From: Bacteriovoracaceae bacterium
GTDB taxonomy: Bacteria > Bdellovibrionota > Bacteriovoracia > Bacteriovoracales > Bacteriovoracaceae
DNA length: 64,000 bases
NCBI GenBank assembly: GCA_023701435.1
Contig: JAMPXB010000016.1
Coordinates: forward strand, 16,238 to 80,237
Direction of reading: 5' to 3'
Positions 51,953-61,660 of this stretch are shown one piece after another. The notes beneath the pieces are model-generated. The model was not told where the DNA came from, did no database searches, and saw only the letters and a list, made by a program, of their open reading frames with translations. The stretch's first letter is position 1. Every line of letters begins with the position of its first letter. Position numbers and translations under genes: made by a program.

Positions 51953-52804
51953 ATGAAAGAGAATTCGTTGTGGAAAGATGCTTTTAAGAGACTGATTAAA
52001 GATAAAATGGCTTTGGCCTCTCTTATTGTCGTCATTGTTTATTCATTGATCGCTATCCTGGCCTCCATGGGGCTTATTGCTTCAGATTGGGCAAAAGAAG
52101 TAGGTGCTTCAAATTTACCTCCTTCGGCTGAGCACTGGTTTGGAACAGATATCTTTGGGCGTGATGTGTTGGCAAAAGTACTTCACGGTACCCAGATTGC
52201 CATGTCGGTGGGTCTGTTTACTGCACTTATTGCCATTCCGATTGGAGTGATTTTAGGAGCTGTCGCAGGTTACTTTGGCGGATGGGTCGATGACTTCATC
52301 ACCTGGCTTTATACGACATTCTCATCTATCCCAAATATTATGCTCTTGATTTCAATCACCATGATCTTAGGGAAAGGTATCTTTGCAGTTTACATTGCTC
52401 TCGGTGCCACCAGTTGGGTTACTCTTTGCCGACTTATTCGTGGTGAAGTGATGAAACACAAGGAGCGTGAGTATGTTCAGGCGGCCGGTGCCATCGGTGG
52501 CGGACACTTCAGAAAGCTCTTTCTGCATATCCTTCCGAACGTCACTCATATTGTGATCATTAATACATCTTTGCAGTTTCAGTTTGCGATTAAATCAGAA
52601 GTGATCCTTTCTTACCTGGGCCTTGGAGTTCAAGGTGAGCCTAGTTGGGGAACGATGATTGATGATGCCAAACTTGAGCTGGCCCGTGGTGTTTGGTGGC
52701 AGCTAGCTGGTGCAACCATGGCCATGTTCTTAGTTGTTCTTGCGTTTAATCTACTCGGGGATGCACTTCGTGACTCCCTTGATCCAAAGCTAAAAGGAAA
52801 ATAG
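51953..52804 (+). CDS. oppC: ABC oligopeptide transporter, inner-membrane permease C
   Basis: A 283-residue permease with an N-terminal cytoplasmic piece and about six transmembrane helices. Typical markers are [27 protein letters not shown] (about 62-88), the coupling loop [24 protein letters not shown] and [17 protein letters not shown] near the end. Twelve nt separate it from oppB, and it ends 2 nt before the ATPase start. Confidence 0.95.
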   Translation: MKENSLWKDAFKRLIKDKMALASLIVVIVYSLIAILASMGLIASDWAKEVGASNLPPSAEHWFGTDIFGRDVLAKVLHGTQIAMSVGLFTALIAIPIGVILGAVAGYFGGWVDDFITWLYTTFSSIPNIMLLISITMILGKGIFAVYIALGATSWVTLCRLIRGEVMKHKEREYVQAAGAIGGGHFRKLFLHILPNVTHIVIINTSLQFQFAIKSEVILSYLGLGVQGEPSWGTMIDDAKLELARGVWWQLAGATMAMFLVVLAFNLLGDALRDSLDPKLKGK

Positions 52805-52806
52805 CA

Positions 52807-54534
52807 ATGACTTCACCACTTCTTTCAGTAAGAAATCTCGTGGTTGACTTTCACACTGGCGAAGGTGTGACTCGAGCTGTGAACAATATCTCTTTTGATA
52901 TCCCTGCCGGTAAGACCATCGGTATCGTAGGAGAGTCAGGATCGGGAAAATCAGTGACATCACTGGCCGTGATGGGACTGCTTCAAAAGCCCGCCGCCAG
53001 AATTCCTCAAGGTGAAATTCTTTTTAATGGTCAGAACCTTCTGAATTATAACGATGCTCAAATGCGTGCGATTCGTGGAAATCAGATCTCGATGATTTTC
53101 CAGGAACCAATGACCAGTTTGAACCCAGTATTTAAAGTGGGCGATCAGATTGCTGAAACAATCCGTATTCACAATAGTGTCTCTGCTAAAGAAGCCTGGG
53201 ATCGTGCTGTTGATTTGATGAATCAGGTGGGTATTCCTAACCCTGCGGCCAGTGCTCATAAATATCCTCATGAAATGTCCGGTGGTCAGAAACAGCGTGT
53301 AATGATTGCCATGGCCATTGCCTGTGAACCAAAACTTCTGATTTGTGATGAGCCAACCACTGCTCTGGATGTGACGATTCAAAAACAGGTGCTTGATTTA
53401 CTTCATGGCCTTCAGCAGAAGTATAATATGAGCATGATGTTCATTACTCATGACCTGGGAGTGATCGGGGACATTGCTGATGACGTGGTCGTGATGTACC
53501 GCTCGAATGTGGTTGAAAAAAACAATGCCAAAGAAGTTTTCTATACAGCCAAACATCCTTATACCAAGGGACTCCTTGCTTGCCGTCCTAAACTAGGCGC
53601 TAATCCAAGAAGACTGTTAACCGTATCTGACTTTATGGATGAAAACGGTGTTGAAAAGCACGTTTCTCCTGAGAGAGTAGTGGTCTTTGACAAAGACTCA
53701 GAAGCAGAGAAGTCGAGTGACATTCTTCTGGAAGTCAAAAACCTGGTAACTCAGTTCCCGATTAAAGGCGGAATTTTCGGCCGAACCGTAGATCATTTCA
53801 AGGCCGTGAATGATGTGAGCTTTACTTTGAAAAAAGGCAAAACTTTAGGTCTGGTAGGGGAATCTGGTTGCGGTAAAACAACTTTAGGAAGATCAATCCT
53901 TCGTCTTATTGAGCCTTCTTCTGGAAGCATTATCTATAACGGAAAAGATATCACGAATGTTTACGCTGAAGAACTTCGACTTCTTCGTCGTAAAATGCAG
54001 ATCATTTTCCAGGATCCGTATTCATCGCTTAATCCGCGAATGACTGTTTCTGAAATTCTGACAGAGCCACTTAATATTCATAATGTTGGTAATGGAAGAA
54101 AAGAACGTCTGGATATGGCCAAGGAACTATTCGAGAAAGTTGGTCTGAACGCTTCTCAATTAAACCGTTATCCGCACGAGTTCTCTGGCGGTCAAAGACA
54201 AAGAATTTGTATCGCACGAGCACTTATGCTTCGTCCTGAATTCGTGATCTGTGATGAATCAGTATCGGCGCTGGATGTATCGGTACAGGCCCAGGTGCTG
54301 AATCTCCTTCTCGATCTTCAGCAAGAGTTCGGTTTGACCTATGTCTTTATTTCCCACGACCTTTCAGTAGTGAACTTCATTGCTGATGAAGTAGGGGTCA
54401 TGAATGCCGGTAAAATCATTGAGATGGATAAAGCGACCAATATCTATAAGAATCCGAAAGAAGAGTACACAAGGGCTCTTCTCTCAGCGATCCCTAAAGG
54501 TCTGGTTAAGTCTGATTTGTCTGCATTGGTTTAA
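52807..54534 (+). CDS. ABC oligopeptide transporter, fused twin ATPase (OppD-OppF type)
   Basis: A 575-residue protein with two complete nucleotide-binding domains. Domain 1 (about 5-260) has Walker A GESGSGKS, signature SGGQKQR and Walker [13 protein letters not shown]. Domain 2 (about 310-560) has [15 protein letters not shown] and [11 protein letters not shown] (Ser replaces the usual Pro after Glu). It is therefore OppD and OppF fused in one chain, a known arrangement in some bacteria. Its last 29 nt overlap the convergent symporter gene. Confidence 0.94.
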   Translation: MTSPLLSVRNLVVDFHTGEGVTRAVNNISFDIPAGKTIGIVGESGSGKSVTSLAVMGLLQKPAARIPQGEILFNGQNLLNYNDAQMRAIRGNQISMIFQEPMTSLNPVFKVGDQIAETIRIHNSVSAKEAWDRAVDLMNQVGIPNPAASAHKYPHEMSGGQKQRVMIAMAIACEPKLLICDEPTTALDVTIQKQVLDLLHGLQQKYNMSMMFITHDLGVIGDIADDVVVMYRSNVVEKNNAKEVFYTAKHPYTKGLLACRPKLGANPRRLLTVSDFMDENGVEKHVSPERVVVFDKDSEAEKSSDILLEVKNLVTQFPIKGGIFGRTVDHFKAVNDVSFTLKKGKTLGLVGESGCGKTTLGRSILRLIEPSSGSIIYNGKDITNVYAEELRLLRRKMQIIFQDPYSSLNPRMTVSEILTEPLNIHNVGNGRKERLDMAKELFEKVGLNASQLNRYPHEFSGGQRQRICIARALMLRPEFVICDESVSALDVSVQAQVLNLLLDLQQEFGLTYVFISHDLSVVNFIADEVGVMNAGKIIEMDKATNIYKNPKEEYTRALLSAIPKGLVKSDLSALV

Positions 54535-55963
54535 GTGTGGCGTAGATCTTTAAGAAGATCATACTCAAAACACATCCCCAATAAACATTAAGATTCCAAT
54601 CCCACTGGAGGATTTGTGTATTTAGATATACTCCTCCAGTGCCAAAAATATAGGCGCCGATGACACTGAAGGCGCTTAGACGAAATAAGAACCATTTCTT
54701 AAAAATGACCTTCGTCAAAAAGATCCCCAGAAGAGCTCCGCCCGTCCAGGACTGAACTTTTAGTCCCAACATCAAAAGCCCATCATTAGTTGAAGCGACG
54801 ACTGCAATGATGAAAAGAAGCAGAGTGATAACCATCGTATCAATTGTTGAATAGAGACTCATTTTCTCTGCATTTCGATTCGGAAATATATCATTATAAA
54901 CTGTTGCACAGAGTGCATTGATACTGGAGTCGAGGGTACTCATGGTTGCGGCCAGGACTCCGGCCACCATTATTCCTCTGATTCCCACCGGGAAATAATT
55001 AACAATGTAATGGGAAAATAGATGGTCAGCATTGGCGATCGTGGAAGGAAAAGGATGGCTTTGGTAATGGGCCCACAAGAGAGCTCCTACACCCAAAAAC
55101 AATAACCCAACGGAAATGGAAGCAAAGGATGAGAAAAAGATAGCGAGCTGACCATGCTTTAAGCTGTGGTTGGCCGTTAAGCGTTGAGCGAAATCCTGAT
55201 CTACGCCGTGAGTGGACATATCAAAAAGTATGCCGCCAAGAATGCCGAAGATGAAAGGCCAGGGGCTCGCAAAATTGAAGAAGGAAGTTTTACCGGCAGC
55301 ATGAGCAATACTCATCAATTCCGACCAGCTCTGACCGCTGGTTTGTGGAATCATATAGTGAGCAAGTATACCACCTGAAACGAAAAGCCCCAATTGCAAG
55401 ATATCGGTGCGCACCACCGCCTTGAGACCACCAATCAATGTATAGAAGAATGTAATGGCGGTAACCACTGCTAGCCCGACATAAACATCCATACCGACAA
55501 AATGGGCCACCAAGATGGAACCGGAGAAGAGACGAACACCAACTGAAAGTATTTTAGAGAAGGCATAGAAAATGGCCACCATCCGCTGGCCGGAAGGAAG
55601 ACCTGTTTCTTTGGCCATTACTTCATAAATCGTCAAACCCTGATCGTAGACCTTGGGCAAGAAAACTTTGGCAATAACCAGACGTCCAATAATGGCACCC
55701 ATATAAATCTGAATGAAGGAAAAGTCTTTATTAAAGGCAAAAGCAGGAATCCCCAAAAAAGTCAGCGCAGAAACTTCAGTGGCTATAATGGAGCAAATTG
55801 ATTCAGTAAAAGTCAGAGACTTATTGGCAAGATACTGCTCTTGGGCCCGTACTTTTCCGGAAGAGTGGAGTGATTTAGTCTCTTTCCCGGCCCGTATGGC
55901 CAGATAAAATACCAGAATCATATATGCAGCTATGATAATCCAATCGATGAATAAAAAATCCAT
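54506..55963 (-). CDS. Sodium:solute symporter (SSS) family permease
   Basis: A 485-residue inner-membrane protein with about 13 hydrophobic segments. Family marks are the first helix [23 protein letters not shown], the long [27 protein letters not shown] region and the [12 protein letters not shown] loop (about 180-190). [27 protein letters not shown] near the middle is the conserved SSS segment with the Na+ site. AGGAG precedes the ATG at 55963; a longer in-frame start lies in the divergent promoter region and is unlikely. The solute is unknown. Confidence 0.9.
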   Translation of the reverse strand: MDFLFIDWIIIAAYMILVFYLAIRAGKETKSLHSSGKVRAQEQYLANKSLTFTESICSIIATEVSALTFLGIPAFAFNKDFSFIQIYMGAIIGRLVIAKVFLPKVYDQGLTIYEVMAKETGLPSGQRMVAIFYAFSKILSVGVRLFSGSILVAHFVGMDVYVGLAVVTAITFFYTLIGGLKAVVRTDILQLGLFVSGGILAHYMIPQTSGQSWSELMSIAHAAGKTSFFNFASPWPFIFGILGGILFDMSTHGVDQDFAQRLTANHSLKHGQLAIFFSSFASISVGLLFLGVGALLWAHYQSHPFPSTIANADHLFSHYIVNYFPVGIRGIMVAGVLAATMSTLDSSINALCATVYNDIFPNRNAEKMSLYSTIDTMVITLLLFIIAVVASTNDGLLMLGLKVQSWTGGALLGIFLTKVIFKKWFLFRLSAFSVIGAYIFGTGGVYLNTQILQWDWNLNVYWGCVLSMIFLKIYATLKPMQTNQT

Positions 55964-56101
55964 AATTCTCCTGCTCCAATCTTTCAAGTCTACGTTAGTG
56001 GTGCAAATTAGTCCATCAAACGGATTGAGAAATCTTAAGGCAAACTTTCTCCAGGTTACCCTCTGATCAACCGATAGGTCTTCAGAACTACTGGATTTTA
56101 A

Positions 56102-57097
56102 ATGCAACAACAAAAGCCGCTTTTAACAAAATTACCGATCAAAGATCTCGCAAAGAAAATTATTTGCGATGGTCATTTGTTTTTATTTTCAGGTGAAAGA
56201 AAGTTTTACCTGATGAAGCCTGGTGTGTTTGTTGATCCTGCCTTTATAAAAAAATATGCGGTCACTAATCCTGTATTTGATTTTGAAAGTGTAGTTAATT
56301 TAGAAGTAAAAGAAAAATTCACAAAACACTTCAAAGAATTACGTTATCTGCAATTTGAAAAAGATCTAAGACTTAAATGTTCTGAGATTGTTAAAGAATT
56401 TTACCAAACTTACTCGGAACCGGAGCATTTTCTCAGTTTCGCTCTTGCTTGCCATGAAGCCTTTTGTGTCTTGCCGCTGGAAGATCAGGCAAAGATGCAT
56501 GAAACAGATATGCATCTTTTCCGCAAGGCACTCTATGCTTCGGCATTCTCCATCATCGTGGGCATGGCCAATGATTTTTATCATTACCTGATGTTGAAAG
56601 ATTTTTATAATCTCACGTTCTCGCTGGACATTGGTCTTTGTGCATCCAGTTATAGCTATTATGTTGCAGAAGCCTGTAATAGTGAAAACAGAAACCCCGG
56701 CAGTGGCAAAAAACATCTTCGGGAAGAGAAGGCCAGTCAAATAGAGATGGATGTCTTTCATAATCATCCTCAGAAAAGCTACCAATATCTTAAAGACACC
56801 CCCATCCTGTCTTACCCGGAGCTTGCCGAAGTCTGTTTGTATCAGCATGAACTGACAGATGGGACAGGTTTTCCGAGAGGCATAATGAAAGGGCAAGTTT
56901 CCAGTTGGGAAGCGATTGTCATTTTTGCTGACTCCCTGGTCGAGATCACGGCGGAGTATCAATTTGAAACGAGCGTCGTTCCTTATTTACTTAATTTTGA
57001 AAATCAGAAATTAAAAGATCTACCGGTTAACCGGGTTTATAAGAAACTTTGCCTGGCCTTCAGTCACTTTCAAGCAATGAAGGAGACCGGCAGCTGA
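56102..57097 (+). CDS. Degenerate HD-GYP domain protein
   Basis: A 331-residue protein whose C-terminal half follows the HD-GYP order, with key residues altered. The HD pair of the LLHDIGK-like helix is Leu175-Asp176 (FSLDIGLC), HNHP (220-223) corresponds to the HP motif, YQHELTDGTGFP (247-258) replaces HHERxDGxGYP, and AIVIFADSLVEI matches the following strand. Loss of the metal-binding His makes phosphodiesterase activity doubtful; it may bind c-di-GMP or act as a scaffold. The first 150 residues have no motif I know. It ends in TGATG, overlapping the start of the coiled-coil gene, so the two are coupled. Confidence 0.65.
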   Translation: MQQQKPLLTKLPIKDLAKKIICDGHLFLFSGERKFYLMKPGVFVDPAFIKKYAVTNPVFDFESVVNLEVKEKFTKHFKELRYLQFEKDLRLKCSEIVKEFYQTYSEPEHFLSFALACHEAFCVLPLEDQAKMHETDMHLFRKALYASAFSIIVGMANDFYHYLMLKDFYNLTFSLDIGLCASSYSYYVAEACNSENRNPGSGKKHLREEKASQIEMDVFHNHPQKSYQYLKDTPILSYPELAEVCLYQHELTDGTGFPRGIMKGQVSSWEAIVIFADSLVEITAEYQFETSVVPYLLNFENQKLKDLPVNRVYKKLCLAFSHFQAMKETGS

Positions 57098-59823
57098 TGG
57101 AAAGAATGAGAAAGCCACTCGCCATTCTTAATCTTACCGGAGCTCTCTTGCCAGAGCTCAAAGAATATTTCATTTCAAGAAATATTCTGGTGATTGATCC
57201 ACTCATCAGTAGTGCCACCGCTGACTGGACCCATATCATCACCAAAGATATTCATGACTTTAATTTGATAAATGATACTTACGATCTGACTGAAAAAGAT
57301 CGTCACATTATATCGCTTACTAAGATGGATGATCTCCAGAATTTCACTATCAATAACGGCAATCTCATTCTGGACGATGTTTGGTTTAAAGGAAATCTTG
57401 GCTCTTTCATCATGGATAAGTATTTCCAGGGGTATGGCGGAATAACTTTGGGAGACAATTATCCATCTTTCCAGGAGCTGGGATCTTTTAATGTAACCAA
57501 TCCTTTTAATACCGGAGAGTATCTGGACCGTCTGGTGCAGAAAGCTTTTGAAACGGGAGTCGAAGCGCTCAATCTTAAAACGTATTTTGATCATTTGATC
57601 ATGTATGTGGCGGGACTTAAAAAGCAAGGCAAGGCGGGATTTCCGTTCGAATTTACTTATGGATCTTATGAAGATGTTTTCGCCCTTCAGATGCACTTCT
57701 TTTCAGATCATCTGGAAATTCTGGATGTCACCACCAGTTTATCAACGGTTATTTCGAAAAGAGCAGAAGAATATTTCCTGAATCTTGCCGTTCAGTCGGC
57801 CGACTTTTTTGACTTTTCGTATATGCCGGAAGTGAATAAGGTCATCATTACCGGTCTGTGGACCAAAGATGAAAGAATAAAATTTGAAAATAGGGGACTG
57901 ATGTTTTCGGCCCTTGATGTTGGACGGGTTTTTCACAAGTATGAAAATGAGGGGTCAACCTCCGCTTTGATAAGTCAGAGTCCTATTCCTGATTTTACTG
58001 AAAGATTGTTTTTTTCAAAAACGGCTAGTGAATTAAATAACGAAGTGTCCGTTGTTAAGGGTAGCAAAGAAGAAGAGGAATCTTCTACTGTTGTCGCCGG
58101 AAGCCCTGATGAAAAAGAAACCTCCACTACCGTCAAAGGCCAGTCAGAAGAAATCCCTGAACCAATTATTGTCAAGGGAAGTGAACCGGAAGATACAGAT
58201 GATGAGGTACGAATCATCAAGGGTGAAATCGGCCTTGATGAAGTCGTGAATATTGTTAAAAGTAAGTTTGAGGAAGAAAAGAGCGTTATCCGGGTGTCTG
58301 GCAATAAGCTCGACATCGATAAGGTTGCCTATAAAATTGCTGCTTCAGTGGATGAAACGACTAAAGAAAGTAATCTTAAAGTCAGATCTTTAGGAAATAA
58401 AATTCCTGATATGATCAAAACGGGTCTTTATGATTTTGCCAAGAATCTGAATAAGCCGATTGATGATCTGGGTGATGATGACATTGATAGATTTCAGGTG
58501 GAACACCTCCCTGAAATCATCAAACAAGGAATTCTGAAGAAGAATGAGACTTCGGCCAAGGATCCATCAAGTGCAGCTGCAGATCCATTGAAAGAGGCAG
58601 AGGCGAAATTAAAAGCGTCTTCAGAAGAGAATGAGAAGCTGAAATCGCAGATGAAGACTCTCGCCAGCGAAGTTAAGATCTTAAAAGAATCGAAGGCAAA
58701 AATGCTGGAGATTCAGATGAAGGCGAGCAAGGCGGTACAGGAAGAAGCTTCTCCGGTTAAAGCTGATTCTGATGATGAATTACGTAAGCATTTTCAGCAA
58801 AAAATCAATGATCAGAAAATACTCAATGAAATGGAATTAAAAAAGCTTGCCGGACTTTTGGAACGTGAATCGAAGCTCATTGCAGAAGTCAAAGCTGAAG
58901 AACTTAAAAGCCGTAAACTTCATATTGAAAATCTGCAGAAAGAAGCTTTCTTTGCTCAGGAGATTGAAAAAACTCAGAGACAGTTAAAGGCTAAAGACCT
59001 GATGCTCATAAAGACCAAAGAGTCGTTCACGAAATTGGTGGAAAGAAAAGATAATGAAGTCACTGAACTACGTCATAAAAATGAGCAACTAAGCAGGACT
59101 CTGGCTACCAGTCCTGCTCAGGCCCAGGAAAAGAACATCCAAAATCTGGAAAAACAGAAAGCCAATTTGTTTAAGCAGCTGGACGTTTATAAAATTAAGC
59201 TTTCAAGCCTCGCCTCTAAAATGCAGTCATCAAAAGGTGATGACCATAAAGAAGAGGCCCGTAAATTACAAATGCAAAATAATCAGCTTAAGAATCAGTT
59301 TGAAGTTTCCAGGAAAGAAGCTGAGAAATGGCAGGCCAAGACAGGACAGATGCTTTCAGAGGTCAATTCCTTGAAACAGGAAAAAATTCAACTAGAACTA
59401 CTCATAAAGAAACTGAATTCAGAAGTTTCAAATAAAGAGCCACCGAAAACTGAAGCGCCCGTTAATGACCAGGAATTAAGACGGATGCAGGCACAAAACC
59501 AGATCTTAGAAAATCAGCTAAAAGAGTCTGCCTCTAGGATGGTGGCCCTGGAATCGAAACTTCAGGAAACTATGAAATCCCAGAAGAACCTCCCTATGGG
59601 CGGGGATGATGGTTCAAAAGTTAAAATCACCCAACTTGAGAATTCCGTGAAAAAACTCACCCAAGACTTGGTGGAAAACAGAAATCTGCTGGGAGAGGCC
59701 AAAAAAGAAACAAACAAGCTTCGCCAGGAGAAAACGGCCCTTCAGAACCAGCTGGATAAGCTAAAAAAAGAAGCCTTAAAAGCCAAATCGGCCCCCGCAA
59801 AAAAAACTGGAAAAGCTGCTTAA
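57097..59823 (+). CDS. Large coiled-coil protein coupled to the degenerate HD-GYP protein
   Basis: A 908-residue protein. The first 310 or so residues form a globular alpha/beta part (starting KPLAILNLTGALLPEL). A low-complexity linker with recurring VxKG-type units follows (VVKGS, VVAGS, TVKGQ, IVKGS, IIKGE; about 320-405), then a small helical domain (about 410-490) and a long coiled coil of about 400 residues in Lys/Glu heptads, ending in a Lys/Ala basic tail. No signal peptide, so it is cytoplasmic. The start is ATG 57097, overlapping the previous stop by one base, with AAGGAG 12 nt ahead. It could be a structural or polar scaffold. Function unknown. Confidence 0.65.
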   Translation: MERMRKPLAILNLTGALLPELKEYFISRNILVIDPLISSATADWTHIITKDIHDFNLINDTYDLTEKDRHIISLTKMDDLQNFTINNGNLILDDVWFKGNLGSFIMDKYFQGYGGITLGDNYPSFQELGSFNVTNPFNTGEYLDRLVQKAFETGVEALNLKTYFDHLIMYVAGLKKQGKAGFPFEFTYGSYEDVFALQMHFFSDHLEILDVTTSLSTVISKRAEEYFLNLAVQSADFFDFSYMPEVNKVIITGLWTKDERIKFENRGLMFSALDVGRVFHKYENEGSTSALISQSPIPDFTERLFFSKTASELNNEVSVVKGSKEEEESSTVVAGSPDEKETSTTVKGQSEEIPEPIIVKGSEPEDTDDEVRIIKGEIGLDEVVNIVKSKFEEEKSVIRVSGNKLDIDKVAYKIAASVDETTKESNLKVRSLGNKIPDMIKTGLYDFAKNLNKPIDDLGDDDIDRFQVEHLPEIIKQGILKKNETSAKDPSSAAADPLKEAEAKLKASSEENEKLKSQMKTLASEVKILKESKAKMLEIQMKASKAVQEEASPVKADSDDELRKHFQQKINDQKILNEMELKKLAGLLERESKLIAEVKAEELKSRKLHIENLQKEAFFAQEIEKTQRQLKAKDLMLIKTKESFTKLVERKDNEVTELRHKNEQLSRTLATSPAQAQEKNIQNLEKQKANLFKQLDVYKIKLSSLASKMQSSKGDDHKEEARKLQMQNNQLKNQFEVSRKEAEKWQAKTGQMLSEVNSLKQEKIQLELLIKKLNSEVSNKEPPKTEAPVNDQELRRMQAQNQILENQLKESASRMVALESKLQETMKSQKNLPMGGDDGSKVKITQLENSVKKLTQDLVENRNLLGEAKKETNKLRQEKTALQNQLDKLKKEALKAKSAPAKKTGKAA

Positions 59824-59831
59824 ATTTTTTC

Positions 59832-59860
59832 TTGCCAAAATCGTTTGACTTGGTCATAAT
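59832..59860 (+). promoter_or_regulatory. Sigma70-type promoter of tRNA-Leu
   Basis: TTGCCA (59832-59837), 17-nt spacer, CATAAT (59855-59860). Transcription would start about 17 nt before the tRNA. Confidence 0.5.
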
Positions 59861-59883
59861 TGACTCCTCTCACATACCTAGTT

Positions 59884-59966
59884 GCCCAGTTGGTGGAATT
59901 GGTAGACACGTTAGGCTTAGAACCTAATGCGCGAGCGTGGGGGTTCGAGTCCCTCACTGGGCACCA
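59884..59966 (+). tRNA. tRNA-Leu (anticodon UAG)
   Basis: Acceptor arms GCCCAGT (59884-59890) and ACTGGGC (59956-59962) pair fully, with discriminator A and encoded CCA (59964-59966). The anticodon stem TTAGG/CCTAA closes a loop CTTAGAA with anticodon TAG. The T loop is TTCGAGT. A short variable arm is present, as in leucine tRNAs. It reads CUA-type leucine codons. A promoter precedes it and a strong terminator follows. Confidence 0.95.
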
Positions 59967-60014
59967 ACTTTTTCCGAAAGGAACAAGTTATAAAAAGTGT
60001 GAAAGATTTTTTAG

Positions 60015-60046
60015 AAAGCTCCGTCTCGCGCCGGAGCTTTTTTTTT
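60015..60046 (+). terminator. Intrinsic terminator after tRNA-Leu
   Basis: AAAGCTCCG (60015-60023) pairs with CGGAGCTTT (from 60032), closing a GC-rich loop, and is followed by an uninterrupted T run to 60046. It lies 49 nt after the tRNA. Confidence 0.92.
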
Positions 60047-60314
60047 GCCTACTTACACCCCAAATCCTTCACTAAGCACTTCAAACCAATTCATGTGACA
60101 AGTCCGTCACCAAAAATCCCAAACCCGTTTCTGCTCACAGGCCTGTTATGGCAAAAATCATCGCAGCTATCCTCCTTAGGACCTAATTTTTAGTCAGAGG
60201 CACGTTCCTCTATCCTCTGGAGAAGACTTTGGTGCAATAGTCTTCCCACCTATCCATATTTGGTGCCCAGTAGTTTCGTTGGCAGAACTTTGCAATATTC
60301 AATTGTCAAAGAAC
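60047..60314. other. Degraded intergenic stretch between tRNA-Leu terminator and the IS1380 remnant
   Basis: No coding frame is convincing. It holds a 7-bp hairpin GAAGACT (60222-60228)/AGTCTTC (60239-60245), and at 60260-60271 an exact 12-nt inverted copy of the tRNA-Leu 3' end. It looks like relic sequence from mobile-element activity. Confidence 0.4.
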
Positions 60315-61622
60315 TTAAGCAAGGCCAAGACCACTATTCGGTGGTGAAGCCTCGTCAGCATTTTCTGCTTTATAAAACGAACCACTGAAAATCATTCTTA
60401 TTTCTATCGAGCGAGCGTGTTTGACCACTTCACCCGCTAGCGTAACTAATCTTCTTCTTGTCGTTTTTATAAAACACCCGGTCTTGGGGAACAAAGTAAA
60501 TGAAGTCATTCGCATCAAATTGTAAGCAATGACTCCTATAAGACCCCATACGTGATTCGCCTTGAGTGACTGGCAAGGGAAGTGATGAAAATCCATTCCA
60601 TTTTTCAAGTCTTTGATGTTGTTTTCCACTTGAGCACGTTTACGATAAAACTGAATGACTTTTTCATTCGTCATCTCTGCATTACCCATGTTGGTGACAA
60701 TGGCATAGTAAAGATAGGGATGATTGTCCCCCGGAAGAATCTCGCTCTTCTTTGTTCTAATAAAAACAACGCGAAGAAATTTTCTCCCCATCGAAAGACC
60801 CTTCTTAGGATAGATTACATCACCGACTTCACATTTGTTTGAGTCAAAAAATCGAATTTTTGTCTGATGCCAAGTAATCTTGTTCCCATAGTTTTTAAGA
60901 AGAGATCCCCAAACTACTTCAGGAAGACAGATGGCAAAATTAACATTATGATTTAGAAGAGTGTTATAGATCGCTTCCGTTGCATAGGCCGTGTCGGCAA
61001 CAAAGTATTTCTGGATACTTTTAGGGACGACTTTAAAGGCATTTTCCATCATCTCAACCGCACCAATCGATGAATGGGTTGCTCCACTACGGAGATTGAG
61101 GCCATAACAAAGACCTTTATCATCAAAAAGATTTTGACTAGAGAGACTTCTAAATTTTTTGTAGTTCCATTCAACACCTTCCATTTTCTGTCCATACTGC
61201 TCATGGAGGGTTCCATCCATTCGAAACTCAATCTTATAAAGATTTGATTCTAACCAAAGGCGCATTTTAAAGGCCAGAGTTGGAAGTAAATTTCTGATTT
61301 GCTCAACTTGTCTTACGGAAAATGAACGAAGGAAATTGCCCATTGTGATTTAGGATGGGGAACCGGTCAGCTCATGGAAAAGTGGATCGTGACCCAACCA
61401 ATCAAAGTCATCCAGGCATTCGGCCCCGGCAACAAATCCCAAAATCCCTGAATATAGCTTCTGAAAGCTCGTAAAGCCACGATCCCTTTGTTTTTGAGGA
61501 AGGAACGTGCCGAGGAATGACTTTATTTCAAACTTTGAAATCAGGTCCGAAAACAGGTGTAAACCAGAGAAAGAAGAAAGAGTCTTGGCATTGCTAGTAA
61601 CTTTGATGGATAGTTTTGTCAT
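60315..61622 (-). pseudogene. IS1380-family transposase broken by one in-frame stop
   Basis: DDE transposase of about 435 codons. From 61622 the frame reads MTKLSIKV..., LLGTFLPQKQRDRG-like text, HDPLFHELTGSPS and then a TAA at 61350-61352. The same frame resumes with ITMGNFLRSF and runs to a TAA at 60315. The second part holds the catalytic residues: Asp in FRMDGTLHEQYGQK, Asp in VADTAYATE and Glu in QVENNIKDLKNGMDF, consistent with the IS1380 group. There is no frameshift, so a single nonsense change inactivated it; both halves lack a full set of residues. I chose 61622 as the start because upstream residues do not look like the family. Confidence 0.85.
60315..61622 (-). mobile_element. IS1380-family insertion sequence remnant, ends not found
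   Basis: Same span as the broken transposase. I could not find terminal inverted repeats or a target duplication around it by eye, so only the transposase part is delimited. Its neighbourhood (tRNA gene, pRiA4b-like fragment, tRNA-end copy) suggests a small accessory island. Confidence 0.6.
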
Positions 61623-61660
61623 AATTAAATTTTGACAGGGTCTTTTGCAGTAGGCATTCT

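Noticed and set aside
60262..60310. Second tRNA gene after tRNA-Leu
   Set aside because: A D-arm-like fold can be drawn, but no anticodon stem, T arm or acceptor partner follows.
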